Shown here one piece after another: positions 16,652 to 25,590 of a DNA stretch of 27,049 nucleotides. Numbering within the stretch: position 1 is the first letter of the stretch; each line of letters starts with the position of its first letter. Below the pieces are notes generated by a model. That model saw only the letters and a program-made list of their open reading frames with translations, was not told where the DNA came from and did not search any database. The translations under genes were made by a program, and so were the position numbers. Source of the DNA: Desulfobacteraceae bacterium (lineage in GTDB: Bacteria; Desulfobacterota; Desulfobacteria; Desulfobacterales; UBA11574); NCBI GenBank assembly GCA_013203195.1, contig JABMQM010000339.1:1-27049 (forward strand), given 5' to 3'.

Positions 16652-18214
16652 ATGAAAAAAGGTGAAACCAACCGCAACCAAATTGTTTTTCGAGCCGATG
16701 CCGATACCAGTATGGGCACCGGTCATCTCATGCGCTGCCTGGCTTTGGCCCAGGCGTGGCAGGACACCGGTGGCCAAGCGACGTTTTTGACAGTATCAAA
16801 CTCCTTGATGCTTAACGGCCGGTTGCAATCAGAAGGTATGGTTGTAAAGCATCTTAAAACCCCGCTAGCCGGTTATGAGGATGCCTTGCAGACGGCCGCG
16901 CTTGCAAAAGAGATAAATGCATCCTGGATCGTGTTGGACGGTTACCAATTTGATGGCGTCTATCAAAAAACCTTAAAGGATAAGGGTGTATCTCTCTTGT
17001 TTATAGACGATTTCGGTCACGCCGGTCACTACTCTGCGGATATTGTGCTGAATCAAGGCATCCATGCTGCTACGAATTTATATCCCCATAAAGAACCTTA
17101 TACCCAACTTTTACTCGGCCTCCGCTATGCGCTATTACGGAGGGAATTTTTAAGCTATCAGGGTTGGAAGCGGGAGAATCCGGACGTAGCCAGAAAAATA
17201 CTGGTAACCTTGGGCGGTGGAGATCCGGATAATGTAACCAAAAAAGTCGTGCGGGCGATACAGCAACTTGAAGCAGAAAACTTAGAAGTCTTCGTTGTTG
17301 TCGGCAGCAATAATCCGCATTATGAAGAACTGGAATCTATTGCCGGCCCTTCGCCGTTTTATATTAGTTTATTACAGAACGTGACCGACATGCCGGCCCT
17401 GATGGCCTGGGCGGATATGGCTGTTTCGGCCGGAGGTGGCACCTGTCTGGAAATGGCATATATGGGACTGCCAAACATAGTCATGGTGTTGGCGGAAAAT
17501 CAGCAGGGCAACGCTGAAAGTCTGGGGTCTTCCGGTATTTCCATAAATTCAGGGTGGCACAATGAGGTTGATGAGCTTGGTCTTGCAAAGACCTTAAGCA
17601 TGCTGATTTCAAATCAGATGCTTCGTAAAGAAATGAGTGCCAAGGCACAGGAATTGGTGGACGGCACCGGAACGAGTCATATCTCGTCGCTTATTGATAA
17701 ACTATCACGGCAATGCCGGGTCACAGACGATATAAGGGTGCGCCGTGCCTGCATTCAGGATGGCGAACTGCTTTGGAAATGGGCCAATGATTCAAGTGTC
17801 CGTGCTAATGCATTTCATGCCGATAAGATTCCCCTAAAAGAACATCTCCGGTGGTATCAAAATAAGCTGAACTCTCCGGACACACTTATATGGATACTAG
17901 AGCTTGGCAGTCAACCTGTTGCTCAAATACGATATGATCGAGTGGAACCGGCTACAGCAGAAATAGATATTTCCGTGACAGCCGATTGTCGCGGCATGGG
18001 TTTAGGCATCAAAGCACTGGTTTTAACCGCGGATATTTCAGGCAGAGAACTTGGTGTTAAGCATATAAAAGGGATTGTGTTTGCTTCCAACAAGGCATCT
18101 TCACGCGCATTTACTAAAGCCGGTTTTAAGCTCGCCGGCCGGGAAAAAGTTTCTGACAAGCTTTGCGATATTTTTATTCGAGAATGTGCTGAAACGGCAA
18201 GGGAGGCCTGTTGA
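16652..18214 (+). CDS. pseG: PseG-PseH fusion: UDP-sugar hydrolase and N-acetyltransferase
   Basis: A 520-residue fusion of two pathway steps. Residues 10-350 are PseG, the hydrolase that removes UDP from 2,4-diacetamido-2,4,6-trideoxy-altrose: FRADADTSMGTGHLMRCLAL with the conserved H25, VTLGGGDPDNVTKKV near 185-199, and the donor-site SAGGGTCLEMAYMGLP at 259-274. Residues 359-512 are a GNAT domain of RimJ/RimL-PseH type with the acetyl-CoA loop CRGMGLG at 446-452 and NKASSRAFTKAGF at 480-492; it should acetylate the 4-amine made by PseC before PseG acts. PseG-GNAT fusions are known elsewhere. It begins 2 bases after the preceding gene and overlaps pseI by one base. Confidence 0.92.
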   Translation: MKKGETNRNQIVFRADADTSMGTGHLMRCLALAQAWQDTGGQATFLTVSNSLMLNGRLQSEGMVVKHLKTPLAGYEDALQTAALAKEINASWIVLDGYQFDGVYQKTLKDKGVSLLFIDDFGHAGHYSADIVLNQGIHAATNLYPHKEPYTQLLLGLRYALLRREFLSYQGWKRENPDVARKILVTLGGGDPDNVTKKVVRAIQQLEAENLEVFVVVGSNNPHYEELESIAGPSPFYISLLQNVTDMPALMAWADMAVSAGGGTCLEMAYMGLPNIVMVLAENQQGNAESLGSSGISINSGWHNEVDELGLAKTLSMLISNQMLRKEMSAKAQELVDGTGTSHISSLIDKLSRQCRVTDDIRVRRACIQDGELLWKWANDSSVRANAFHADKIPLKEHLRWYQNKLNSPDTLIWILELGSQPVAQIRYDRVEPATAEIDISVTADCRGMGLGIKALVLTADISGRELGVKHIKGIVFASNKASSRAFTKAGFKLAGREKVSDKLCDIFIRECAETAREAC

Positions 18215-19260
18215 TGAGTTTTATTGAAATCAATGGCCGCAGAATAGCAAAAGGCCATCCAGCTTACATCATTGCTGAAATGTCAGCCAACCATAATCAG
18301 GATTTTGCAAAAGCCGTCAGAATTATTGAAGCGGCCCAAAAAGCGGGTGCCGATGCGATCAAACTCCAGACCTACACACCGGACACAATTACCATCGACT
18401 GCGACAATGAATATTTCAAAATCCAAGGAACTATCTGGGCGGGGAAGAATCTGTATCAGCTTTATGGAGAAGCTTTTACACCCTGGGAATGGCAACCAAA
18501 GCTCAAAGAAGTTGCCGACAAACTGAAGATTGATATCTTTTCTACTCCCTTTGATTCAAGCGCTGTTGATTTCTTGGAGAAGATGAATGTACCTGCATAC
18601 AAGGTGGCCTCATTCGAGAATGTAGATATTCCACTGTTGGAAAAAATCGCCTGTACCGGCAAGCCGATTATCATGTCAACCGGAATGGCGACACTTGGTG
18701 AAATCGATGAAGCGGTCCGGACAATCAGGCAGGCAATGAACAACCAGCTGGCTTTGCTCAAATGCACCAGTGCTTACCCGGCTCCGCCGGAAGAAGTCAA
18801 TCTAAAAACCATCAATCATTTGAGCGAAGCTTTTGACGTTCCCACCGGCCTGTCCGATCATACTATGGGTAGCGCTGTAGCTGTAGGGGCGGTGACACTG
18901 GGTGCGTGTATTGTTGAAAAGCACTTCACACTGTCCAGGAAAGATCCAGGGCCGGACAGTGCCTTTTCCATGGAGCCGCATGAATTTAAAACTATGGTGG
19001 AGGATATTCGGACCATAGAAAAGGCACTGGGGAAAGTATGTTATGGCATCACTGAAAAACAGAGAGAAAGCAGGGCATTTCGGCGTTCTTTGTTTGTGGT
19101 GGAAGATGTCAAGGTCGCAGAGGAATTTACGCAAACAAATGTACGTTCCATTAGGCCGGGTAACGGGCTGCATACCAGGTACCTGACAAAAATTATCGGC
19201 AAGAAAGCTGCTACAAACATTGCCGGAGGCACTCCACTATCATGGGACTTATTAGGATAA
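18214..19260 (+). CDS. pseI: Pseudaminic acid synthase (PseI/NeuB family)
   Basis: Nonulosonic acid synthase of 348 residues that condenses the PseG product with phosphoenolpyruvate. Diagnostic features are AEMSANHNQDFAKAV near 21-35, DAIKLQTYTPDTIT, GEAFTPWEWQPKLKEVA (this FTPWEW form is typical of PseI), IFSTPFD, and GLSDHTMGSAVAVGAVTLGA followed by EKHFTLSR and GPDSAFSMEP. The C-terminus is a SAF (antifreeze-like) domain from about 285 (RRSLFVVEDV, IRPGNGLHTRYL). ATG 18214 overlaps the previous stop in TGATG and has GGGAGG upstream, so it is translationally coupled; the adjacent TTG 18211 is less likely. PseI is more likely than NeuB or LegI because the upstream genes are PseB, PseC and PseG. 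Confidence 0.93.
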   Translation: MSFIEINGRRIAKGHPAYIIAEMSANHNQDFAKAVRIIEAAQKAGADAIKLQTYTPDTITIDCDNEYFKIQGTIWAGKNLYQLYGEAFTPWEWQPKLKEVADKLKIDIFSTPFDSSAVDFLEKMNVPAYKVASFENVDIPLLEKIACTGKPIIMSTGMATLGEIDEAVRTIRQAMNNQLALLKCTSAYPAPPEEVNLKTINHLSEAFDVPTGLSDHTMGSAVAVGAVTLGACIVEKHFTLSRKDPGPDSAFSMEPHEFKTMVEDIRTIEKALGKVCYGITEKQRESRAFRRSLFVVEDVKVAEEFTQTNVRSIRPGNGLHTRYLTKIIGKKAATNIAGGTPLSWDLLG

Positions 19261-19263
19261 AGT

Positions 19264-20076
19264 ATGCACAACAAAGCAAGGATACTTAGCACTGCACAAA
19301 ATGCTTCCCATCTAAAAGGGCGCATTGAAGCCAATCAAGATCAACAGACAGATCTGAATCATTGGATCTTCAGTCTTCTATCGGTACAAGAAGGTTGGAA
19401 GGTTCTTGAGCTGTGCTGTGGCACGGGAGCACAGACAACTTATCTGGCAGAAAAAGTGGGGCCAAAAGGCCATATTTGGGCTCTCGATATATCTGTCGAA
19501 GCTCTGGAACATATCGATAAAACGCTCGGCAAACAATATCTCAACCGTATTACAACCATGGAAGTCGATCTGGACAATTTTTCAGGTCAACTGGCAAGAA
19601 GAGGATTCGTTGAGCCCTGTTTTGATCTGATTTTTTGTTCTTATGGATTGTATTATTGTTCCAATATTCAAGAGACCTTGGCTGAGATTGAAAGATGGCT
19701 AAGACCAAACGGGAAAATTGCGATTGTTGGTCCTTTTGGACCAAACAACGAGCCGCTTTACGACATTTTGCATAAAAATGGTGTGGTGATATCCGAGTAT
19801 GTGATGCACACCAGTAAAACTTTCATGACCTTTGATGTTGTCCCTTGGGCGTCTGAAAAATTTGAGCATGTCTCCATCCATCCCCTGGTAAATCCTGTTG
19901 TCTGGGAAAGTGCTGAGACACTAATGAAATATTGGAAAAACTCGACTTTTTACGATGAAACCAAGCTCGATTCGGTTCGTTTTCATGCTGAGAAACACTT
20001 TCGACAAGCTGGCCGGTTTGTGAATGAAAAATGGGTCATGTTGTTGGTGGCAGAGCACAAGCGCCGCCTAAGGTAA
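19264..20076 (+). CDS. Class I SAM-dependent methyltransferase
   Basis: Methyltransferase of 270 residues. The SAM-binding motif I is VLELCCGTGAQTTYLA at 47-62, followed by the acidic end of strand 2 (ALDIS) and the motif IV-like FDLIFCSYGLYYCSNI. It resembles UbiE-type small-molecule methyltransferases, with a C-terminal part that has no name I can give. It starts 3 bases after pseI and precedes the PIG-L deacetylase, so an O- or N-methylation of the nonulosonate is likely. A role on flagellin or on another sugar cannot be excluded. Confidence 0.82.
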   Translation: MHNKARILSTAQNASHLKGRIEANQDQQTDLNHWIFSLLSVQEGWKVLELCCGTGAQTTYLAEKVGPKGHIWALDISVEALEHIDKTLGKQYLNRITTMEVDLDNFSGQLARRGFVEPCFDLIFCSYGLYYCSNIQETLAEIERWLRPNGKIAIVGPFGPNNEPLYDILHKNGVVISEYVMHTSKTFMTFDVVPWASEKFEHVSIHPLVNPVVWESAETLMKYWKNSTFYDETKLDSVRFHAEKHFRQAGRFVNEKWVMLLVAEHKRRLR

Positions 20077-20089
20077 AAAGGTATGACCG

Positions 20090-20818
20090 TTGGATAACAA
20101 AAGTAATTCGAAAAATCGATATTTAGTGGTCGCTGCCCATCCCGATGACGAAGTACTTGGTTGCGGCGGCACGATTGCCCGCCTGGCACAGGAAGGCCAT
20201 CAGGTCTATATTGCCATTTTGGGAGAAGGGGTCACATCTCGCTACGCCCAGCGCGAAGAGGCGGATAAAACAATGGTGGCGACGCTTCGTGCTCATAGCC
20301 ATAAAGTAAAAGAATTATTATGCGCCAAGGACCTGTTCATCTTCGATCTGCCCGACAACCGTTTCGATACGATACCCCTGTTGGAAGTGGTGAAAATCAT
20401 CGAAAGCTTGATCGAACGTCTGCAACCGGAGGTTGTATACACTCAACACGGCGGTGACCTTAACATAGATCACGTTATCACCCATCGTGCCGTACTTACC
20501 GCAACCCGTCCGATTTCAGGCTGCCCGGTAAAAAAGCTTTATGCCTATGAGGTCCCCTCATCTACTGAATGGGCCTTTGCACAGTTTGCACCGGCTTTCC
20601 GGCCCAATGTGTTTGTGGATATCAGCACAACCCTCGACACAAAGATAAAAGCAATGCAAATTTACGAAAGTGAAGCCCGCCCATTTCCTCATCCGCGATC
20701 ACCGGAAGCCTTGCGCGTTACTGCGCAACGGTGGGGAAGCGTTGTCGGCCTGGTTGCGGCGGAAGCATTCGAGTTAATCTACAGCCTAAAACACTCTATC
20801 GTAAAAGAGGAAACATAA
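20090..20818 (+). CDS. PIG-L family N-deacetylase
   Basis: Zinc-dependent deacetylase of 242 residues. The metal-binding motif is AAHPDDEVLGCGG (H17-P-D-D-E21), and the second metal site is DHVITH (D127, H128, H132). Family members remove N-acetyl from GlcNAc-type amines (PIG-L, MshB, BshB). Here it probably frees an amine on a sugar intermediate so that another acyl group can be added, for instance by the FemAB-like enzyme upstream. The start is TTG 20090 with AAAAGG 8 bases upstream; no ATG fits the frame nearby. It is the last gene of the biosynthetic operon and is followed by a 410-base gap. Confidence 0.85.
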   Translation: MDNKSNSKNRYLVVAAHPDDEVLGCGGTIARLAQEGHQVYIAILGEGVTSRYAQREEADKTMVATLRAHSHKVKELLCAKDLFIFDLPDNRFDTIPLLEVVKIIESLIERLQPEVVYTQHGGDLNIDHVITHRAVLTATRPISGCPVKKLYAYEVPSSTEWAFAQFAPAFRPNVFVDISTTLDTKIKAMQIYESEARPFPHPRSPEALRVTAQRWGSVVGLVAAEAFELIYSLKHSIVKEET

Positions 20819-21052
20819 ATTTGAGTGCTGTTCTTTCCAAGGATGAGGAAGGTTCGCGAATCATGCAAAAAAAAATTAATGAATCAAAATTAAAGAAAAA
20901 ATAATAGATACGTATTTTAGTCGAGGAATGCGTGCAATACTTAAATGATGATGTGTCAAGAAATGAAATAGCCGCAAAGGGTTCTCAAGGATAACCTCTT
21001 TCAGTCAAGCGGAATACCTGAAAGATGTACTGAATGATTAATTTTCGTTTAT

Positions 21053-21068
21053 TGGCACACATTTTGCA
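21053..21068 (+). promoter_or_regulatory. Sigma-54 promoter of the Maf/glycosyltransferase operon
   Basis: TGGCAC at 21053-21058 and TTGCA at 21064-21068 keep the exact GG-N10-GC spacing (GG 21054-21055, GC 21066-21067). Expected transcription start is near 21078, giving a leader of about 150 bases. TTGAAAGTTGAATT at 21081-21094 matches the block downstream of the promoter at 8104. This places the transfer genes under the same sigma factor as the pse operon. Confidence 0.85.
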
Positions 21069-21180
21069 AATATACTTTGCTTGAAAGTTGAATTTAAGAT
21101 TTGCAATTTTTTGTGCCGAATAAAACGGATAGCCAGCAGCAGTAGTTGTTTGTTAATTGGAGACAGAGGAAGTTAACATC

Positions 21181-21201
21181 ATGTTTTGTTTAAAAATATA
21201 A
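21181..21201 (+). promoter_or_regulatory. Possible short upstream reading frame in the leader
   Basis: ATG 21181 opens a six-codon frame (MFCLKI, stop at 21199-21201). AGAGGA at 21165-21170 lies 10 bases upstream, a usable ribosome site. It precedes the ribosome site of the main gene (GAGAGGAG at 21214-21221). It may be a leader peptide or a remnant of an older gene start. Such short frames are common by chance. Confidence 0.2.
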
Positions 21202-21228
21202 CCACCCGGACATCGAGAGGAGTCATTG

Positions 21229-23685
21229 ATGGAAATGAAAAACCTATCTGTTTGTATCGTGGGAAAGGATAAAGCAGAGGTTCTCAAACAGTGTATTGAA
21301 TCTTGTTTGAAAATAACCGACCAGATATCATATGTTGATCTGGAATCAAACGACAACAGTATCCATGTCGCAAAAGAATGCGGCATTTACGTTTTGAATG
21401 GCAAATCATTTCAAAAGGCGCCTGAAACGTTTAAGGAATTCAATAAATCGAATTGGACTCTTTTTTTGAGGCCTGATGAAAAGATTATATATGAATCCGA
21501 AGCGCAAATCACAGAGATCCTGGATAAAAGCGATACCATGGGATATAGTCTCATTATAAACACCCCCATATCGCCTGAAACGTTTGAAGATTACCGATGG
21601 ATTAAAATCCCCGGAAAGCCGGACAGCTATTCCCCCGAAGCATTAATCGTTCCGAAAATTGAAATCAGGCTGGTACGAAAACAATTCTTTGCCAAGGCTC
21701 TCAATCTTATGATTTCGTTTTCTCCGGACAGAGTTTATTCCTTTGACAGCAAAATAATTAAAGATATCCAGATTCATTCACTGGAAGATAATGTTCAAGA
21801 GGAGATAACCCCCGAAGATACTAAAGATTTGGAAATGAAATTTCTCAGGGGAGAGGTATCCGTAGATGCTGAGGAAGATTATGGCATGTGGGAACTTGGA
21901 GACCGTTTTATCGGCTACAACATTTTGAACACGGGTGATCTGTCCCGATATTATCGGGGACTTGCCATGGGATTTGGAAGTGAAAGCATGTATGTGGCTA
22001 TGCTCAACGTGCTTGCAAAATATGGCAGATTCAACGAAGCTCGGGAATTTTTTGATGCCTGGCAGGAAAAATGGGGCATTTTTGATACACCTGAACCTTA
22101 TAAATTCGGAGGAATCATTTATGCACACCTGTTTCAACTGGAAAGGGCAGTTTCATTCTTTCATAAATATTTGGAATTGGCTTCCGAAGAACTTGCTGGA
22201 GAGGCTCGCCTTTTATTGGCAAAATCGCTGCTGCTTCTGGGCAAAAAAGACGAAGCAATTAAACTTTTTAAGCAATCGCTTCGCCACCATATGGACGATT
22301 TAGACCGCGCCCTTATCCAAACAATCGAAGATGCTAACTGGAAGCCACCCAGACTTAGCTTATGTATGATTGTAAAAGATGAGGAGGCAAATATCTCCCA
22401 AACTCTTGATTCCGTAACAGGCATAGTCGACGAAATCATTGTTGTGGATACAGGATCTCAAGACGAAACAAAAGATATCGCAAGGAAATTTAATGCGAAA
22501 ATCATAGACATCGACTGGGAAGATAATTTTTCAAAAGCTAGAAACGCCGGGCTCCGGAGTGCGACGGGCGATTACATTCTATGCCTCGATGCCGATGAAT
22601 ACATAGACCCCAGAGAAAGAATAAAACTGGCCCTTTTTAAAATGATTTTGCCTTCCGAACGGGATGTTGCCTTCCGGGTAAAGATAGATATGGAAGATCC
22701 GGATGAAGAACTATCGGATATATGGCGCCTTCCCAATACGATTCAACCCGATTACCAGGTAAGACTTGTACCGGCTCGAAAGGAGATCTCTTTCGAAGGA
22801 TTTGCTTTTGAGAGCATGGACAAATCCATTACGGATCTCGGAATAAAAATGGTAACCAATGAAGTGGTTAAGATCACCCACTCAGAAACTGACCGTAAAT
22901 GGAGAGACCTACGCAAAGAAAAGGCCGTTGAGAAGATCTATGATACCGGTCCCGATCCGGAAACCGCCCTGCAAGCGGCTTTATACAATCTAAAACTTGG
23001 AAATCCTAGTACGGCATTGAAATGGCTTGACCTGGCTCAATTTGATAATCCTCGCCTCTGGATGAAAATTATCACCCTTTATTGCAGACTGGGCCAGACA
23101 AAAAATGTTGCTGGGATTATAAGAAAAGCCCTCAGAGAATTTCCGGATTCTCTGGAATTGTGTTTGGCAAAAGCAGAACTTCATTTCGTAGAGGGCGAAC
23201 ATGAGATCGTTTATAAAACTCTTGATCCGAATATGGAAAAAATTGAAAAAGAAATGTCCAGAGAGGATCGCGCAAGTGCCGCGTATCTTTATGGCATGGC
23301 TTTGCTGGAGAGAGGCAATCTGGGAAAAGGTATTGAATTGTTATCCGATGCCCGCGAATTGGGTTCCTGGAATATGCGTTACAAGATAGGAGGTATTTAC
23401 GCCCTTACGATAGCAGAGGAGTGGGAAAGTGCAATTCGTGCCCTTTCCGAGGTCTTGAAAGAAGAAAACCTGGCAATTATGGATACGATCGATGATTTTG
23501 CCGATCTGGGGATCGTTTTTAAGAAACTCGGTAGTCATTTTGAAATCAATGGCAGGGTAGAAGCTTCAGAGCTATGCCAAAAAATATTTCTGAACATTAT
23601 TGAAACCAAGTTATCCGATCCGGAAGATATAGAAAAATTAACCCATTATTTAGATACGCACAATATTGGGAAGGAGCAACCTTAG
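21229..23685 (+). CDS. GT2-TPR protein with a degenerate and an intact GT2 domain
   Basis: Protein of about 818 residues. Residues 6-185 resemble a GT2 domain (LSVCIVGKDKAEVLKQCIES) but the DxD metal site is replaced by FLRPDEK, so it is probably inactive. Residues 220-365 are TPR-like helices (YAHLFQLERAVSFFHKYLEL, LLLLGKKDEAIKLFKQSL). Residues 376-590 are an intact GT2 domain: LSLCMIVKDEEANISQTLDS, DEIIVVDTGSQDETKDIA and the metal site CLDADEYI at about 452-459. The rest is TPR-like again. ATG 21229 has GAGAGGAG 7 bases upstream; the adjacent TTG 21226 is unlikely. It is the first gene behind the second sigma-54 promoter and is followed by maf. Probable flagellin glycan transferase or scaffold; donor unknown. 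Confidence 0.85.
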   Translation: MEMKNLSVCIVGKDKAEVLKQCIESCLKITDQISYVDLESNDNSIHVAKECGIYVLNGKSFQKAPETFKEFNKSNWTLFLRPDEKIIYESEAQITEILDKSDTMGYSLIINTPISPETFEDYRWIKIPGKPDSYSPEALIVPKIEIRLVRKQFFAKALNLMISFSPDRVYSFDSKIIKDIQIHSLEDNVQEEITPEDTKDLEMKFLRGEVSVDAEEDYGMWELGDRFIGYNILNTGDLSRYYRGLAMGFGSESMYVAMLNVLAKYGRFNEAREFFDAWQEKWGIFDTPEPYKFGGIIYAHLFQLERAVSFFHKYLELASEELAGEARLLLAKSLLLLGKKDEAIKLFKQSLRHHMDDLDRALIQTIEDANWKPPRLSLCMIVKDEEANISQTLDSVTGIVDEIIVVDTGSQDETKDIARKFNAKIIDIDWEDNFSKARNAGLRSATGDYILCLDADEYIDPRERIKLALFKMILPSERDVAFRVKIDMEDPDEELSDIWRLPNTIQPDYQVRLVPARKEISFEGFAFESMDKSITDLGIKMVTNEVVKITHSETDRKWRDLRKEKAVEKIYDTGPDPETALQAALYNLKLGNPSTALKWLDLAQFDNPRLWMKIITLYCRLGQTKNVAGIIRKALREFPDSLELCLAKAELHFVEGEHEIVYKTLDPNMEKIEKEMSREDRASAAYLYGMALLERGNLGKGIELLSDARELGSWNMRYKIGGIYALTIAEEWESAIRALSEVLKEENLAIMDTIDDFADLGIVFKKLGSHFEINGRVEASELCQKIFLNIIETKLSDPEDIEKLTHYLDTHNIGKEQP

Positions 23686-23686
23686 A

Positions 23687-25588
23687 GTGGACACTGAAAT
23701 ATTTAAGAAAAATTTGTCAGCCCTGGAAGAGAAATATCCGGCACTTGCATCAAAAATCAAGAAAAACAGTATTGAGGAGAGCCGTTATAAAATCATACGG
23801 GCAGAAACTGGGGAGCCGAACCTCTTAGTTGCAAAGAATGATAGTTTTATCATGTTGTATGATAATGCAAGTCCCTATGAGTATTGTAAAAAGTTTTTGG
23901 AAGGGATGAATATTGCCTATGCTCCCGTCGTCCTTTTTTTAGGATTTGGGCTTGGTTACCATCTGCACATGTTTTCACAGCTTTATGCAGATAAGGCGCA
24001 AGCGAAAAAAATTATTGTATTTGAAGATGATATCAATATTTTCCATCTTGCAATGGAAATGAGCGACTTAAGCCGTCTCATTACTCACCCTGATATGCAT
24101 TTCTTTGTAAGAGAAGATCCGGATGATACAGTTCACCAGATTCGAAGAGAAATTCTGGCAGATAAAGGCACATTCTTTCAGATCAGAAGCACAAAGGTTA
24201 TGCCTCTCCCGGCCAATATACTATTGAATGATGAATACTATCGCAAAGCGCTTGATATTACCAGGATGGCATTTCGCCAGCAAATGGTATTATGCGGAAA
24301 TGATTGCACAGATGCATTTTTAGGCGTAGAAAACCTGCTCGGTAATATTAAGCACATCGTTTCTCATCCCGGAATTAATCAACTTCGGGATAAATTTAAG
24401 GGAAGACCTGCGGTTACTGTCGCATCGGGACCGTCTCTTGAAAAAAATATTCATTTCCTGAGAGATATTCGAGATCGTGCTCTTATCCTTTCCTGTGACT
24501 CAAGTTTTTTGCCTTTAATGAAAAGAAATATAAGACCCCATATGGTCGCTTCTCTCGAAAGGACCGCCGGCACGAACATGTTCTACGAGAGCGCTTCGGA
24601 CGTTGACGGCATCTATTTAGCTTTTTGTCCCGTGGTCCAGCCGGATGTCTACGACAGCTTCCGAGGAAAGAAAATAATCGTTTACCGGGATTTTTCACAT
24701 TTTAAGTGGTTTGACTTAGACAAAGGAACCCTTTCCATTGGCCCCGCCGTATCGAATATGGCATTCAAAATAGCTGAATATCTTGGCTGCGATCCTATTA
24801 TTATGATCGGGCAGGACCTGGCCTTTGCAGAAGACGGGGATACGCATGTCGAAGATATGCTGTTTGGAGAGCGTGATGAGTATTACTATTCATCTATAAT
24901 TGAAGCCGAAGGAAATTACGGAAGTCCCGTAAAAACTTCAAGAACATGGGAAATATTCAAGTCGTATCATGAAGAGGATATACGCTATTATAAAGGATTA
25001 TGCATCAATGCAACCGAAGGTGGGGCAAAGATCAGGGGTACCCATGTGATGACTTTTGCTGAGGCCATCAATAAATACTGCCGGAACGAATTCTTTCCGG
25101 AAGCGATCATTGCCGATTCAATTTCTGATTTTGAAAAAACCGTAAATATCCCGCAGGAGCTTAAATCCATTCTGGACAGGTGCATAGAGACACGTTTCGG
25201 TCTGAAAGAAACCATTAACATGTTATTAGAATTTCGCAAGGAAATTTTGGAAGTCCAAAATAACATGGTCCGCCCCTTTATGTATGAGGGTAAAGATGTG
25301 GATAGTGCTTACCTTGTATCAATTGCAGAAAGATTTCTCGGCATCATGGATACCTTCCTGGAAGATCGGAATGTACGCGAAATTATGGCGCACACAGTTC
25401 ACTCACAAATTGTATTTTTCACCAACAAGTTTAATTACTTGAAAGATATTTATTCCCATAAAGACTGCTTACATTCAGCACAGATTTTAATGATCAAGGA
25501 ATGGCTCGGCGTGATCGGGCAGTTATTCGTTTCAACTATTGATTCCCTGGAGCGAGCAGAGAAGATGCTCGCAAAAGAGATAAGCTAG
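23687..25588 (+). CDS. Maf (DUF115) motility accessory factor, flagellin nonulosonate transferase
   Basis: Maf-family protein of 633 residues. The DUF115 (MAF_flag10) core starts near 240 with RPAVTVASGPSLEKNIHFL and continues with LILSCDSSFLPLMKRNIRPH and IMIGQDLAFAEDGDTHVED. The N-terminal domain (about 45-190) is Rossmann-like with VVLFLGFGLGYHLHMF at 81-96. The C-terminal 180 residues are helical. Maf proteins in Campylobacter, Aeromonas and others attach pseudaminic or legionaminic acid to flagellin in the cytoplasm, which fits the pse operon upstream. GTG 23687 is 1 base after the previous stop with AAGGAG at 23671-23676; a TTG at 23666 inside the previous gene is unlikely. Only one maf copy lies in the window. 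Confidence 0.9.
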   Translation: MDTEIFKKNLSALEEKYPALASKIKKNSIEESRYKIIRAETGEPNLLVAKNDSFIMLYDNASPYEYCKKFLEGMNIAYAPVVLFLGFGLGYHLHMFSQLYADKAQAKKIIVFEDDINIFHLAMEMSDLSRLITHPDMHFFVREDPDDTVHQIRREILADKGTFFQIRSTKVMPLPANILLNDEYYRKALDITRMAFRQQMVLCGNDCTDAFLGVENLLGNIKHIVSHPGINQLRDKFKGRPAVTVASGPSLEKNIHFLRDIRDRALILSCDSSFLPLMKRNIRPHMVASLERTAGTNMFYESASDVDGIYLAFCPVVQPDVYDSFRGKKIIVYRDFSHFKWFDLDKGTLSIGPAVSNMAFKIAEYLGCDPIIMIGQDLAFAEDGDTHVEDMLFGERDEYYYSSIIEAEGNYGSPVKTSRTWEIFKSYHEEDIRYYKGLCINATEGGAKIRGTHVMTFAEAINKYCRNEFFPEAIIADSISDFEKTVNIPQELKSILDRCIETRFGLKETINMLLEFRKEILEVQNNMVRPFMYEGKDVDSAYLVSIAERFLGIMDTFLEDRNVREIMAHTVHSQIVFFTNKFNYLKDIYSHKDCLHSAQILMIKEWLGVIGQLFVSTIDSLERAEKMLAKEIS

Positions 25589-25590
25589 GA

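Larger units (their letters stand above)
20819..21228. other. Regulatory gap before the transfer operon
   Basis: I see no real gene. A 27-codon frame from TTG 20821 to 20904 is lysine-rich and unconvincing. A frame around 20917-20992 (reading ILVEECVQYLNDDVSRNEIA) looks protein-like and could be a relic of a lost gene. A weak stem AAAGGGTT/AACCTCTTT at 20976-21001 may be a poor terminator. The sigma-54 promoter at 21053 is listed separately. A six-codon frame with a fair ribosome site begins at ATG 21181. Confidence 0.55.

Noticed and set aside
20821..20904. 27-codon frame after the PIG-L gene
   Set aside because: Lysine-rich, TTG start, no similarity to any family I know.
20976..21001. Stem AAAGGGTT/AACCTCTTT as an intrinsic terminator
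   Set aside because: The stem is A/T-rich with a bulge and there is no adequate T-run; kept only as a remark.
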